Source of the DNA: Datura wrightii
Taxonomy: Eukaryota > Streptophyta > Magnoliopsida > Solanales > Solanaceae
Direction of reading: 5' to 3'
NCBI GenBank assembly: GCA_035772735.1
Contig: JASDFA010000006.1
Coordinates: 26,391,501-26,455,500, forward strand
DNA: 64,000 nucleotides
Shown here: positions 36,546-48,547 of the stretch, one piece after another
Numbering within the stretch: the first letter of the stretch is position 1
Layout of the letters: each line of letters opens with the position of its first letter
The notes under the pieces: model-generated
What the model saw: the letters and a program-made list of their open reading frames with translations, nothing else
Databases searched by the model: none
Told to the model about the DNA's origin: nothing
Position numbers and translations under genes: made by a program

Positions 36546-38598
36546 TAAATCTTTAAAAAAATCACAAATGGAGCCGATATGTCTTATACAGGGCCAACTT
36601 AACACGTATAGCATAGACATGACGAATACTAAATGTGTGGCCGGCATAGGCCTCCTTCGTAATGCATAACTGCAAGTGAGCATAGATAACATGTAAAGCT
36701 AGAAAATAACACTTAAATTTATGTATTCAAAACTTGTAACAATCATAAGGAACTGCCGATTACCTAAGAGTTTCAACAAGATTTATAGATCGTTTTCAAC
36801 GGATATTAGAGCTCGGAGACTCGCTAGCTTGTCGGTCGGCTAAAGGAGAAGGGATTATGAAACCTCCCATTGGCTTGGCCTATTTCAAAACATGCACATA
36901 AGATAAAGGACAACCATAAATAGGTAATTCTAATTCAATAAACTTGTTTACACTTAATAGTTTGCTATGTCTTTACTTGGCTTAAAATCATTTACATGTC
37001 ATCATCTTGGCTCTTTCATCAATTTAAGTTAGCAACCAGATCTTTAAACACATTTAACATCACATATACATATACATAACATACATTAAGGACCAAATAA
37101 TAATGCCGACGATGAGGGGTCTCCAACTCAATGTACAACTACAACAACAATCAACACAATATCACACTTTAGATGGCTCACTTCGGCTAGGCATTATCTT
37201 AACATTTAACCTCAATAAAACATGAAATTTTAAAGCATAAATGAAGCTTAACATACTACCTCATGAATTTTAAAGAGGTTTCTGGATCATTCGATTCACA
37301 ACATGCGAATCGTGCTTAAAAGAACGACGAACGGGGTGCCTTACATACGTTTCTCCGATGAACTTTTCTTTAGCCAATTTTCTATTTCAATGATCAGCCT
37401 TCAACCTAAATAATCCAGTAATTTTATCAGACAACAAAAAGCTTAATCTGTAGCACAAAATACAGCCCAAAATAACTAACCAAAGGCAGTCGCAATAGCA
37501 ACAACAATACACGGCAACATCAACAACATTTAGCCATTTTCTAAACTAGTTTTCACTAACTTTTGATGGAGCAAAAAGAGGAAATTTTTACCTTAGATCT
37601 GCTGTAATTCTTCCCCTCAATATGAAGTATGATTCCATAAAAAGATACATCCAAAAAGCCTTAGGAAAATGATAAAAACTCAACTCACAAACAGTCCATA
37701 GGCAGCTCACTTAGCTGCCGATTTCCAGCTTTTCGCATTGCAATTTGATAGGTTTAAAAGATGTGAAATCCTTACCTTTTTCTGGGCGGTTGTTATTTGT
37801 TAAAAATAGGATTAGTTGACCTCAACTTCTTGTACAAAAACGCAGCAACCTTGCTGTCCAAAACGCAACAAAAATAGTTCACCAACACACCAAACACACC
37901 TCCAACTTCTAGTCTTTTAATCAATAATTCAGGCAAGGTTAGTAGTAGAATCATTACCATTTATACTTGTGTTTAATCCATATAAAGAGTGAACATATAT
38001 GTTGATTAGTAAATCTTCAAAAACACAGCAAATTCACCACAGAAACACTGCCTAAGTGCAGCTAAAGCAGCCACCAAGACACCACCTTCACCTTATGGTA
38101 GATCCCCTTCACTTAGCTTAAGTTTAATGGAGTTTAGCTCAGCGTTTTCCTTAGTTGTTTGCTAGAAATTTGAGAGAATTTCAAAGGATAAGCAGGCACC
38201 TTAATTATGGAAACATTGAAAATTATTTCATAACTCAAGACTTAAAATATAAAGCAATTTGGGCAGGGGCCGTTTTTATGGCAGTGGCCACGTCGCCCGA
38301 TAGTGCCATTGTAAAACGTGTATAACGTTTTAATCCAAACTCCGATTAATGAGCAGTTTGATGTTATGAAAACTATACTCAAAGGCCTTTAATTTGATAG
38401 GTCGTTGGGCTTCTAATTCATTATATATTGGAATATATTTTTGTTTAAATTTGACCCTTATTTATTCACTTCACATACTATTTTCTTTTCCATTCGTACG
38501 CATTTCCCTTGTCATATACGACCAATATACAACCCGTACTTCCCTTAATCTATCATAAAAACATAAAATAATCACAAAAAAAATTTCAAGGCGTAATA

Positions 38599-38614
38599 TT
38601 CTCCCCCCCCTTAG
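38599..38614 (-). promoter_or_regulatory. Polypurine tract of B
   Basis: Reverse strand CCTAAGGGGGGGGAGAA directly before the 3' LTR, after CATTCGGGGATGAATATT. Confidence 0.85.
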
Positions 38615-38704
38615 GAATATTCATCCCCGAATGGAAAATAATTTCGCTTAATATGTTTCAAAATAGATACTTATTAACTTAGCTATCAAACACATGCCTT
38701 AATA

Positions 38705-40240
38705 TCATGCCGACATCGTAAATAGGTGAGGATATTTCTTCTTAATTTCCTCCTCAGCCTCCCAAGTTACTTCCTCAATGTTATTACTTCACCATAATAT
38801 TAACTGAGGCGACTTCTTTGGTCCAAAGTTTCCTGACTTGCCGGTCAAGAATAACAATTGGGACATCGGTATAGGTTATCTCCTCGGAAATCCGGACATC
38901 ATCGACAGGCATAACACGAGTTGGGTCTCCTATACACTTCCGCACCATCGATACATGAAATACTAGGTGGCCTGCTGCTAGCTCTGGTGGCAACGCCAAC
39001 TCATTAGCTACATTGCCTATCTTGCGGATAACTCTGTAAGGCCCAACATATCTAGGGCTCTGCTTGCCCTTTTGGGCAAATCGCATGACGCCTTTCATAG
39101 GCGATAATTTCAGGAAGACCCAATCATCAATAGCAAACTCTAGCTCTCAAAGGCGTACATCTGCATATGATTTCTGCCTGCTCTGGCCGTCTGAAATCGA
39201 TCTCTAATAAGTTTCACCTTGTCAATAGCCGCTGCACTAAATCTGGCCCCAATAACGTTGTCTCACTGAGTTCAAACTAACCCACTGGGGACCTGCTCTT
39301 TTGCCCATATAAAGTTTCATGTGGGGACATCTGAATACTCGCCTGGTAGCTATTATTATAGGCAAACTCAATCAAGAAAACATGATCATCCTAGCTTTCT
39401 GCAAAATCTAGAGCACAGGAACGCAACATATCTTCAAGCGTCTGAATGGTGCGTTTAGCCTGTCCGTCTATCTGAGGATGAAATGCGGTACTGAGGCTTA
39501 CCTGAGTGCCTAGACCTTAATGGAAAGACTTTCAGAAGTTTGTTGTGAACTGAGAACCTCTATTAGAAATAATGGATAAGGGGATGCGATGCAGGCGAAC
39601 TAGCTCCCGTATATAAAGCCTAGCATAATCATCTGCAGCATATGTGGTCTTAACTGGCAAGAGGTGAGCTGATTTAGATAATCTATTAACTATTACCCAG
39701 ATAGAATCATTCTTCCTGCTCGATCGAGGCAATCCTGTGATAAAATCCATATTAATCACCTCCCCTTTCCAGGCTAGAATTTCTATATCCTGCACTAGAC
39801 CTCCAGGACTCTGGTGCTCAACCTTCAATTTAAATTGGGACACTGAGTCACAAGACCAGTGATGTCCTTTTTCATGCCATTCCACCAATATAGATGCCTC
39901 AGGTCATGATACATCTTTGTGACACCTAGGTGTACTGAATTTAGAGAATAATGAGCTTCATTCATAATCTGTTCCCATAGCTCACCCACATTAAGTACAC
40001 ATAGACGGCCCTGGTATCTAAGAACTCCATCGGGTCTACAATCAAATAGGCTCTGCTCCTGTTGTGGTATATCGTCTCTCAGTAAGACTAACTCTACATC
40101 ATTATATTTTTGTTGCTTAGCTTCCGCTACCAAGGATGATTCTGCTGTGTTTTTGACAATAGCACCCTTATCTTCGGCGTCCAGTAACAGAATCTGTAAG
40201 TCTGCCAGCTACAATAGAGTCTTCATCATTTCAATCCATT
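38705..40240 (-). pseudogene. B integrase with chromodomain (broken)
   Basis: HHCC region at 39825-40000 (HLGVTKMYHDLRHLYWWNGM), catalytic core at 39532-39770 (NMDFITGLPRSSRKNDSIWV), C-terminal region at 38784-39098 (MKGVMRFAQKGKQSPRYVGP, FHVSMVRKCIGDPT) and chromodomain ending at a stop at 38705 (VILDRQVRKLWTKEVASV, then TWEAEEEIKKKYPHLF). Two core aspartates of the DDE triad are asparagine: VIVN at 39685-39687 and ISNRG at 39562-39564. Both are GAT-to-AAT on the coding strand. A frameshift lies just downstream of the core. Confidence 0.85.
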
Positions 40241-40760
40241 CAACCTTAATATTACTCAAGCTACCCGTACACTTGCGACTTAGTGCATCAACCACAACAT
40301 TTTCCTTGTTCGAATGATACAAAATGCTAACATCATAATCTTTTAGCAATTCTAACCACCTTCTCTAGCGTAAATTCAATTCCTTCTGATGAAACAAATA
40401 CTGGATGCTCTTATGATCTGTGAAGATATCAACGTGCACCCCGAATAAGTAGTGGCGCCAAATCTTCAATGAAAATACCACTGTAGCCAACTCAAGATCA
40501 TGAGTAGGATAATTTTGCTCGTGCTTCCTCAACTGTCTAGAGACATAGGCACTGACCTTGTCGTGTTGCATCAGAACACAACCCAGCCTAACTCTCGAAG
40601 TATCACAATATACCACATAACCCTCGCCACCCTCTGGAAGAGTCAGGACAGGTGATGAAGTCAGCCTATCCTTCAACTCCTGAAAACTTGGCTCACATGC
40701 CTCTATCCAGTAAAACTTAGCTACTTTATGAGTCAACTTTTTCAATGGGCGCAGCGACAC
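40241..40760 (-). pseudogene. B RNase H domain
   Basis: A long clean frame (40365-40760) covers the RT thumb and RNase H: WIEACEPSFQELKDRLTSSP, YVVYCDTSRVRLGCVLMQHD, THDLELATVVFSLKIWRHYL and VDIFTDHKSIQYLFHQKELN. A TAG for CAG/CGG then interrupts RRWLELLKDYD. TDHKS is intact here, unlike K. Confidence 0.85.
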
Positions 40761-41580
40761 TAGAGAAACCTTTCACAAATCGGCGATAATAACTTGCTAA
40801 CCCCAGAATGTTGTGAACCCCTGTAGGATTCAAGGGTCTGGACAAACTCTTTACTGTCTCTATCTTCTTACTATCAACTCTTATACCTTCAACTATAATT
40901 ACATGGCCAAGGAAAGCCACAGATGTTATCCAAAATTCACACTTAGAAAATTTAGCGTACAACTTGTGCTCCTGGAGAGTTTGTCACACAGGTGATCTGC
41001 CTGCTCAGCCTCTGATCGTAACTAAATTAGGATGTAATTGATAAAGACAATCATGAATACTTATAGGAAGGGCCTAAACACCCTATTCATAAAATTCATA
41101 AAAATTGTTGGGGCATTAGTAAGCCCAAATTACATCACTAAGAACTCATAATGGCCATATGTTGTTCTGAAGGCAGTCTGGGGGATATCAACTTTCCTGA
41201 CCCATAACTGATGGTACCTAGATCTCAAGTCATTCTTTGAGAAGCATTTGACACCCTGTAATTGATCAAACAGGTCATCAATCCTAAGAAGTGGGTACTT
41301 GTTCTTAATCGTAACCTTATTCAGCTGCCTCAGGTCATCAATCCTAAGAAGTGGGTACTTGTTCTTAATCATAACCTTATTCAGCTGCCTATAGTCAATA
41401 CACATTCTTAATGACCCATCTTTCATCTGCACAAACAACACTGGTGCACCCCACGGCGACACACTGGGCTGGACAAAACCTTTCTCGAGAAAATCTGTAA
41501 ACTGGTCTTTTAATTCTTTTAGTTCTGCTAGGGCCATTCTGTATTGGGGTATGGATATCGGCTGAGTGCCTTGAAGTAAA
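40761..41580 (-). pseudogene. B reverse transcriptase with 60-base tandem duplication
   Basis: The clean frame 41130-41537 covers LEKGFVQPSVSPWGAPVLFV, SLRMCIDYRQLNKV and SRYHQLWVRK. Codons 20 long (RQLNKV..RIDDL) are present twice in tandem. The catalytic FIDD box reads FINY at 41034-41045, so the active site is lost. The thumb part (40726-40962) has KFSKCEFWITSVAFLGHVI and FLGLASYYRRFV. Confidence 0.88.
41271..41390 (-). repeat. In-frame 60-base tandem duplication in B RT
   Basis: 41271-41330 and 41331-41390 are near-identical 60-base copies (one clear substitution, G/A, in the part compared). It adds exactly 20 codons and keeps the frame. Confidence 0.95.
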
Positions 41581-41865
41581 TCAATAGCAAAATCTATCTC
41601 CCTTTCAGGAGGAATTCCAGGAAAATCCTATGGAAAAACCTCGGGGAACTCATTTACAATAGAAATTGACTGGAGAGTCGCAGGCTCACATTCCAAGTTT
41701 CTTACCCGAACCAAGTGAGAAATATAGGCTTTGGATATCTACTTCTTCCTGGACTGGCTCGCTGGAAAATAGAATCTGACAACCTTGTCTCTGAAACCAA
41801 CATTAGCATAACATACCACCAACTATTCCATTCCTATAATGACATCAAAATCAACCATTTCAAGC

Positions 41866-42150
41866 TCAAACTAGATCAGCTAAGGTTGATCTATCACATA
41901 CCCTTACTACACAGTTATGGTAAACTCGTCTAGCTAACACAGATTCGCCAATTAGCGTAGAAACAACAAATGGTATGGATAATAACTCAGGGACTGTCTC
42001 AAACTGACTCGCAACCAATGGTGTAACATAAGAGAGTGTAGAACTAGGATCAAGCAAGATATATACTGAACGAGAATAAATGATCAAAGTACCTGTAACA
42101 ACATCAAGTGAGGCCTCCTGGTCCTGTCGACCGCCCAAAGCATAAAATAA
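41866..42150 (-). pseudogene. B aspartic protease
   Basis: YILLDPSSTLSYVTPLVASQ with the catalytic aspartate kept (usual Gly after Pro is Ser), then IPFVVSTLIGESVLARRVYH. The frame ends at a stop at 41866, before RT. Confidence 0.8.
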
Positions 42151-43500
42151 ATTTTGGGTTGCCCTAGAATTAGATGCCTCTCTCCTTCTGCCTCTGCCAT
42201 GGCCAACTGCCGACTGAGGATCAAGTCTAGGAGGTCAAATGGAGGATTATAAAGCAACTGCTAATCGCGCCTGATCCGTCTAAACCCTAGCTGAACAATC
42301 CCTCATAAAGTGCCCTGGCTGCCCACAATGATAGCATACATTCTGCCCCTGACGGAACTGACCTGAATGAGATTTCCCACACTTAGGACAAGGTGGCAAT
42401 GGTGGTCACCTCCGCCCCGCCCGCTTCTATCGTCGAGATCTAGACGGAGCTGGGCCTTGGTCTCTTCTCTATCCTTGAAACTGAGGTGGGGCACTCCCAA
42501 CAGGCCTAACTGACTGCCTGGATGACTGATCCCCTAGGTCACCCTGCGGCCCTCTGTAAGGACCCACGGTCCTAGATCTTTTTTGTTGCTCCTACTGTCT
42601 CCGAGTATCCAATAATTGATGAACTAAATCCTCCACCTTCTAGGAAAAAGCCTGAATTCTTGAAATATCCGTGTGCTCTTGAGTAGATACCCTCAAACAA
42701 TCTCGAGTTATATGAAGCACCAATCCTAACACGAACGGATGAACTCTATCCTCCATCATCTGAACCATGTGCGGAGCATACCTGAAAAGTGACTTAAATC
42801 GAAGACAATACTCACACAAACTCATACTTTCATTTTCTAGGTGCAAAAATTGCTCAGCTTAATCCTGTCGAACCTCTTGGCATAGACAGTGGTGCATAAA
42901 GGCCTCAGAGAACTCTTCCCAATCAGTTGCCGGTGCATCGGCTCCTCAGGAACGACCAAGCCTCATACCACAATGTAGCCACATCATGTAATCTGAAGGC
43001 CACCAACTCTACTTTCTCAGTCTCTGTAGCTCGCATCACCTTTAACACCCTATAAGTATGACCAATAAAGTCCTGAGGATCCTCGCTCGGGTTTGATCCA
43101 ATGAATATTTGAGGGCTCAAAATCAAGAACTCTCGGGCCCTAGAACTCTCAATTGCCTATCCTCTATATCTTACCATCCCCTCGAATCGTCGCTCTTGAC
43201 CTGTGACTATACGAGCCATCAGTTGAACACTCCCTCAAGACCCTGTCCATCCGAAAGAATTGGAGGTACCACAGTCGCGGGAGGGTCTACCATTTTACTA
43301 CCCTCAGGTACTGCTGGTGCAGGAGGAGTTGGAGGTATACCTGTTATTGCTCTAACCGGTGCGAGAGAAACTGTAATACCTGGGGCAGGAGACTCACTCT
43401 GAGTCTCTGACTTGTCTTACTGATCCACTAGAGGGCGAATAGTACCCTCCCCAATGGCTGTGCCAATCAACCTTGTAGTCATCTTCCTTGTCACAGGCAT
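42151..43500 (-). pseudogene. B gag (broken)
   Basis: ATG at 43500 gives MPVTRKMTTRLIGTAIGEG; a stop follows about 30 codons in. The 42923-43126 part has ILSPQIFIGSNPSEDPQDFI and VELVAFRLHDVATLWYEAW; 42640-42846 has RFKSLFRYAPHMV and PFVLGLVLHIT. The zinc knuckle at 42295-42336 is intact: CYHCGQPGHFMRDC. A Pro/Ala-rich N-terminal linker is typical of this gag type. Confidence 0.82.
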
Positions 43501-43689
43501 ACTCTGAAATAATAACACGATTTAGATATCGCAGTACATAGACCTCACCCTATAGCACTAACTATTAGTAAAAGAAGTGAAACAATTCCTAGATGTCCTG
43601 TAGTCTCCTTATTATAAGTATGGTGCACAACATATCCATAAGCAATACTCTACTAGACATGCTTTGTGGACTACCTAGGACACGACTTT

Positions 43690-43701
43690 TCTCTGATACC
43701 G
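43690..43701 (-). other. Primer-binding site of B
   Basis: Reverse strand CGGTATCAGAGA four bases inside the 5' LTR, two mismatches from the initiator-Met complement. Confidence 0.8.
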
Positions 43702-43705
43702 AGTC

Positions 43706-46573
43706 TGTCATACCCCAAAACTTGGGTAGGGCACAACTGGCACTCGATTCATGACTGATCGAGAAACGGCTATATAGCATGTATAAATGTAATAATAAGG
43801 TTGACAAGCCACTGTCACAACCAACCAAAATAAATACTGGACCCATAATGCCTTGACAATTATAAATATTCTACTTGGAAAGCTGACAAGGCTACAATAA
43901 AGCTAAGAAGAGCAATGGAAAACCAACACGACTACACAACCAAAACTACTACACAAACTAGTCCACATCAGCCTCTACAAAGTAAACAAATTGAAATGCA
44001 TGGGACAGGTCCCCGGGCCTACCCATGATGTACACAAAACTCAAAAATAGTCAAAACTAGGACATGGCTCCAAGAAGAGAAGAGAATACCACTATTCTGC
44101 TGAAATCTAGCTCCTACTGCATTTGATGATCTGAGCCTCAGCCTGTACTTGCAGCAAGATTACATGAAGGGTCCCTAGATGAAGGGATGTTGGTACGAAT
44201 AAAATATACTAGTATGTAAGGCTGAAAACTGCAAACTTATAGGATAACAATGATAACTGAGCCAAAAAAAAGGAATAATAACAACCTGAAATCCTGAAAA
44301 CCAAAACCTGACAATAACAAAATATTTAAGTATAAATGCAATCATCTAATGCACAACAAACACTATAACTGAAATGTCGGCGGCCAGCCGACCATAATAT
44401 CCATATAAAAGTCATCCAGCCAGTGTACCACATTAGGCTAAAAATAAAAATGCCTCCAGCCGGTGTACCACACCTGGGTAAAAATAAAAAAAATAACTTC
44501 AGCCGGTGTACCACACCAGGGTAAATCAATAAATCTTAAACAAATCATAAATGGAGCCGATATGGCTTATACTGGGCCAACTTAACACGTATAGCATAGA
44601 AATGATGAATGCTAAATGTGTGGCCTGCATAGGCCTCCTTCGTAATGCATAACTGCAAGAGAGCATAGATAGCATGTAAAGATGGAAAATAACACTTAAA
44701 TTTATGTATTCAAAACTTGTAAAAATCATAAGGAACTGTGGATGACCTAAGAGTTTCAACAAGATTTAGAGATCGTGTTCAACGGACATTAGAGCTCGGA
44801 GACTCGCTAGCTTGTCGTTTGGCTTAAGGGAAAGGGATTATGAAATCTCCCCTTGTCCTGGCCTATTTCATAACATACACATAATATAAAGGACAACCAT
44901 AACTAGTCAATCCTAATTCAATAAGCCCGTTTACACTTAATAGCTTGCGATGTCTTTACTTGGCTTAAAATCATTTACACGTCTCATCTTGGCTCTTTCA
45001 CAGATTTCAGTTAGCAACCAGACCTTTATACACATTTAACATCACATATATATACATAACATACAGTAAGGACCAGCTAACAATGCCCATGTTGAGGGGT
45101 CTCCAACTCAATGTACAACTACGACGACAATCAACACAATAGCACACTTTAGATGGCTCACTTCAGCTAGGCATAATCTTAAGATTTAACATCAATAAAA
45201 CATGAAAAATTAAGGACTAAATGAATCTTAAGATACTGCCTCAAGACTTTTAAAGAAGTTGCTGACTCATTCGATTCACAACACACAAATCGTGCTTAAA
45301 ACAACGATGAAAAGGGCGCATTACATACCTTTCTCTGATGAACATTTCTTTAGCCAATTTTCTATTTCAATGATCAGACTTCAACCTCCTTAATCCAGTG
45401 GTTTTATCAGCCAACAACAAGCTTAATCTGTAGAAAAAAAATGCAGCCCAAAATAACTAACCAAAGGCAGTCGTGATAGTAACAACAATACGCGGCAACA
45501 TCAACAACATTTAGCCATTTTCTCAACTAGTTTTCACTAACTTTTGAGGGAGAAAAAAGAGGAAATTTTTACCATAGCTTGCTGTAATTCTTCCCCTCAA
45601 TATGAAGTTTGATTCCAGCAAAAGGGACAGACAAAAAGCCTAAGGAAAACGAGCAAAACTTAGCTCACAAAAAGTCCATAGGCAGCTCACTTAACTACCA
45701 ATTTCCATCTTTTCTCTTTGCAATTTGAGAGGTTTAAAAGAGGCAAAATCCTTACCTTTTGCTGGGGGGTTGTTATTTGTTAAAAATAGGATTAATTGAC
45801 CTCAAGTTCTTGTCCAAAAACTCAGCAACCTTGCTATCCAAAATGCAACAAAAACAGTTCACCAACACACCAAACACACCTCCACCTTCTAGTCTTTTAA
45901 TCAAAAATACAAGCAAGGTTAGTTGTAGAATATTTACCTTTTATACTTGTGTTTAATACCTACAATAAGTGAATGTATATGTATCTTAGGAAAGCTTCAA
46001 ACACAGCAAATTCACCACAGCAACACTGCCCAATTGCAACCAAAACAGCCGCCAAGACACCACCTTCACCTTGTAGTAGATCCCCTCCACTTAGCATTAG
46101 TTTAATGGAATTTAACTTAGTGTTTTCTTAGTTGTTTGCTGGAAATTTGAGAGAATTTCAGAAGATAAGCAGGAACCTTAATTCTGGAAACATTGTAAAT
46201 GATTTCATAATCCAAGACATAAAATACAAAGCAATTTGGGTGGTGGCCATTTTTAGGGGGGTGGCCGCGTCACTGCTAATAGTGCCACCGTAAAATGTCT
46301 ATAAATTTTTACTCCGACGATTAATGAGCGGTTGGATGTTCTGAAAGCTAGACTCAAAGGCCTTTAATTTGATAGGTCGTGGGGGTTCTAATTCATTATA
46401 TATTGGAAGATATGGTCGTTTAAAGTTGACCCTTATTTATGCACTTCACATACTATTTGCTTTTCCATTCGTACACATTTCCCTTGTCATATACGACCAA
46501 TATACAACCCGTACTTCCCTTAACCTAGCATAAAAACATCAAATAATCACACAAAAAAATTCGGGGTGTAAAA
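43706..46573 (-). mobile_element. 5' LTR of B (uninterrupted)
   Basis: 2868 bases. It carries the empty site for C at 43882-43902, which dates C after B. The right end reads GGTGTAAAA before CTCCA (reverse-strand start TTTTACACC, a decayed TG). Confidence 0.9.
44406..44525. repeat. Minisatellite in B 5' LTR (about 3 units)
   Basis: Same CCAGCCGGTGTACCACACC units as 36389-36545, one fewer copy. Confidence 0.8.
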
Positions 46574-47429
46574 CTCCAAAGCAGAGAATGACTCCCTTAG
46601 CTCAGTCGGGACTCTCCATAGATGAGAATGTTTTTCCTAGTTCAGTTGGGACTCTCCATAGTAGAGAATGACTCCCTTAGTTTATGTTATCAGTTTGACT
46701 CAATTTCGTATAGTTCAAACTTCAGTTTAAAACAGATATAACATAATGCAAATCTCAGTTATCAACAGACATCCAGTTCTGTGTATGATCTTTATGCATG
46801 AGTTTGATGATGCTTCAGAATATGTGTTTCAAATAAAAGTTCATGTGTATATGTGTATGTCACTCAGAAGAGGATCATTGCATTATACATCAGTTATTTG
46901 GCTATGTAATCAGTTTATCTCCTTCTTGTATACTTATGTGTTTAGTTTGTTTACATTTCCCCGCATGCTCAGTACATTTCAAGTACTAACCACATACTTT
47001 ATGTGCTATATTATTTCATGATATAGATTCAGGTACCTAGACTCAACCTCGCGGGTAGACATGCTCTCCCTTCCATCTCAACAGATTGTGGTGAGTCCTT
47101 ATCTCTCGAGGACGAAAGCGATGTTTCTTATTTATGTTCTATTTCTATTTTCAGACCTTAGGAGTTAGTTGGCGACCTGTCCCAACAATTCATCAGTTTG
47201 GTAGAGGCTTTTAGACATGTGTAATCAGATTCAATTTATGTATTATGTTTTGTTAGATTATTTCCTTAAGTTTTAAATTTGACTCCTTACAGTTAGCTTC
47301 GCTTAGTTATGTTCCTATTAGATGTTTATATTTTAAGGGTTAATGCTATGATAATGCCATGGGTCGATTGGAGCCTTTTGGAGTTCCTTGTCCCGTGTTA
47401 TGGCTAGGGTGTAAACTTGGGTCATGACA
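46574..47429 (+). mobile_element. 3' LTR of A, second part
   Basis: Resumes inside the roughly 40-base tandem repeat (46574-46680) and runs to GGGTCATGACA. It holds the hairpin pair at 46971-46987 and 47007-47025 and matches the 5' LTR remnant 28802-29293. ATATT follows and would be the target-site duplication; the left partner is lost. Confidence 0.9.
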
Positions 47430-48300
47430 ATATTTTGACAGAGGTACTTAGTTCACCTTAGTTTTGGAAATCATTTCAAAAAGGACTTGCTACTCAGGTT
47501 AATCTCAGTACGATATTTGACCTTCAAATGGATTGTCAAACGGAGCGGACAATTCAGACTCTCAAGGACATGTTGAGAGCATGTGTGATTGACTTCAATG
47601 GTAGTTGGGATGACCATTTGCCTCTTATCGAGTTTGCATACAATAAAAAATACCTTTCCATCATTCATATGGCTTCGTTTGAGGCTCTCTATGGGTTAAA
47701 ATGTAGATCGGCTATTGATTGGTTTGAAGTTGGTGAAGTTGCGATGATAGGACCAGATTCAGTCCATGAGGCCATTGAGAAAGTTTAGCTCATACGGGAT
47801 AGGTTGAAAATAGCTCATAGTCGACAAAAGTCCTATGCCGATGTGAGGAGGGTGGAACTTGAGTTCAAAGTTGATGATTGGGTGTGTCTGAAGGTGTCTT
47901 CCATGAGGGGAGTGATGAGGTTTGGAAAAAAGAAAAACTCGGCCCTCATTATGTTGGCCCCAATCGAATTTTGAAATGGGTTGGCAAGGTGGTATATGAA
48001 TTGGAGTTTCCCTCAGAATTTTCTTCCATGCATCCTGTTTTTCATGTATCGCTCTTAAAGAAGTGCCTAGGTGATCCAGCTCTAGTTGTCCCGGTGGACA
48101 ATGTCGGTGTGAAAGATAGCCTTAGTTATGAGGAGGTTCCGGTTGAAATACTAGATCATTAGGTTCGAAGGCTAAGAAACAAGGAAGTAGCTTCGGTTAA
48201 AGTTTTGTGGAGGAATAAGCATGTTGAGGGAGCTACATGAGAATCCGAAGCAGACATGATGACTAGTAGCCACATTTATTCCCTACCGGTTCAGTTCCAG
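47430..48300 (+). pseudogene. D integrase C-terminal half with chromodomain (broken)
   Basis: Starts in the integrase core just at the second aspartate motif (equivalent of DRGTQFTS, frameshifted), where A inserted. Then the glutamate motif CQTERTIQTL, LPLIEFAYNKKYLSIIHMAS, CRSAIDWFEVGEVAMIGPDS, a frameshift near 47880, GPHYVGPNRILKWVGKVVYE, FHVSLLKKCLGDPALVVPVD and chromodomain words VEILDH, RRLRNKEVASVKVLWRNKHV. Two stops in the chromodomain are TAG (for CAG) and TGA (for TGG). The N-terminal half of D is not found in the window. Confidence 0.85.
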
Positions 48301-48532
48301 CTTGATGTATTAGTTTTTGCCCTAAAACACTATTCAGTTTCATGTTTTAGTTCATGTGCCCTAGTTTCTTTCATGTATATGGATGTATGCATGATTCATG
48401 AATTCAGTTAAATCATGTAGTTTAAATCGGAATCATTCAATTAGTTTTCAACTTATATGATTAGTATTTGAATTTGGTGATTGCATTTCTATGCTTTTCT
48501 GTATGGTTTCTAACATTCGAGGATGAATGTTC

Positions 48533-48547
48533 CCAAGGGGGAGATAT
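48533..48547 (+). promoter_or_regulatory. Polypurine tract of D
   Basis: CCAAGGGGGAGATAT after ATTCGAGGATGAATGTTC, directly before the LTR start. Confidence 0.88.

Larger units (their letters stand above)
33420..38598 (-). mobile_element. 3' LTR of B, split by solo LTR C
   Basis: 33420-33605 and 35867-38598 together match 43706-46573. On the reverse strand the LTR start is TATTACGCC (the other copy TTTTACACC; ancestral TGTTACACC by inference from family convention) and the end is TGACA at 33420. Confidence 0.9.
33420..46573 (-). mobile_element. Element B: full-length Ty3/gypsy chromovirus, reverse strand, inside A
   Basis: Both LTRs, both priming sites and all domains are present in order (gag 43500, PR, RT, RH, INT, chromodomain to 38705). 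Its LTRs (2868 bases at right; about 2.9 kb at left after removing C) lack the ACGAGTCGT array and have their own minisatellite, so B is a different family from A, D and K. Over about 200 bases I count about 20 differences between its two LTRs, so it is old. Decayed in every frame. Confidence 0.92.
28802..47429 (+). mobile_element. Element A: gag-only Ty3/gypsy element, split by B
   Basis: Truncated 5' LTR, primer site, gag and only about 2.3 kb of internal sequence before the polypurine tract. There is no PR, RT, RNase H or integrase. The 3' LTR (31615-33419 plus 46574-47429) is split by element B. The right flank at 47430 is D integrase, so A inserted in D. Confidence 0.85.
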
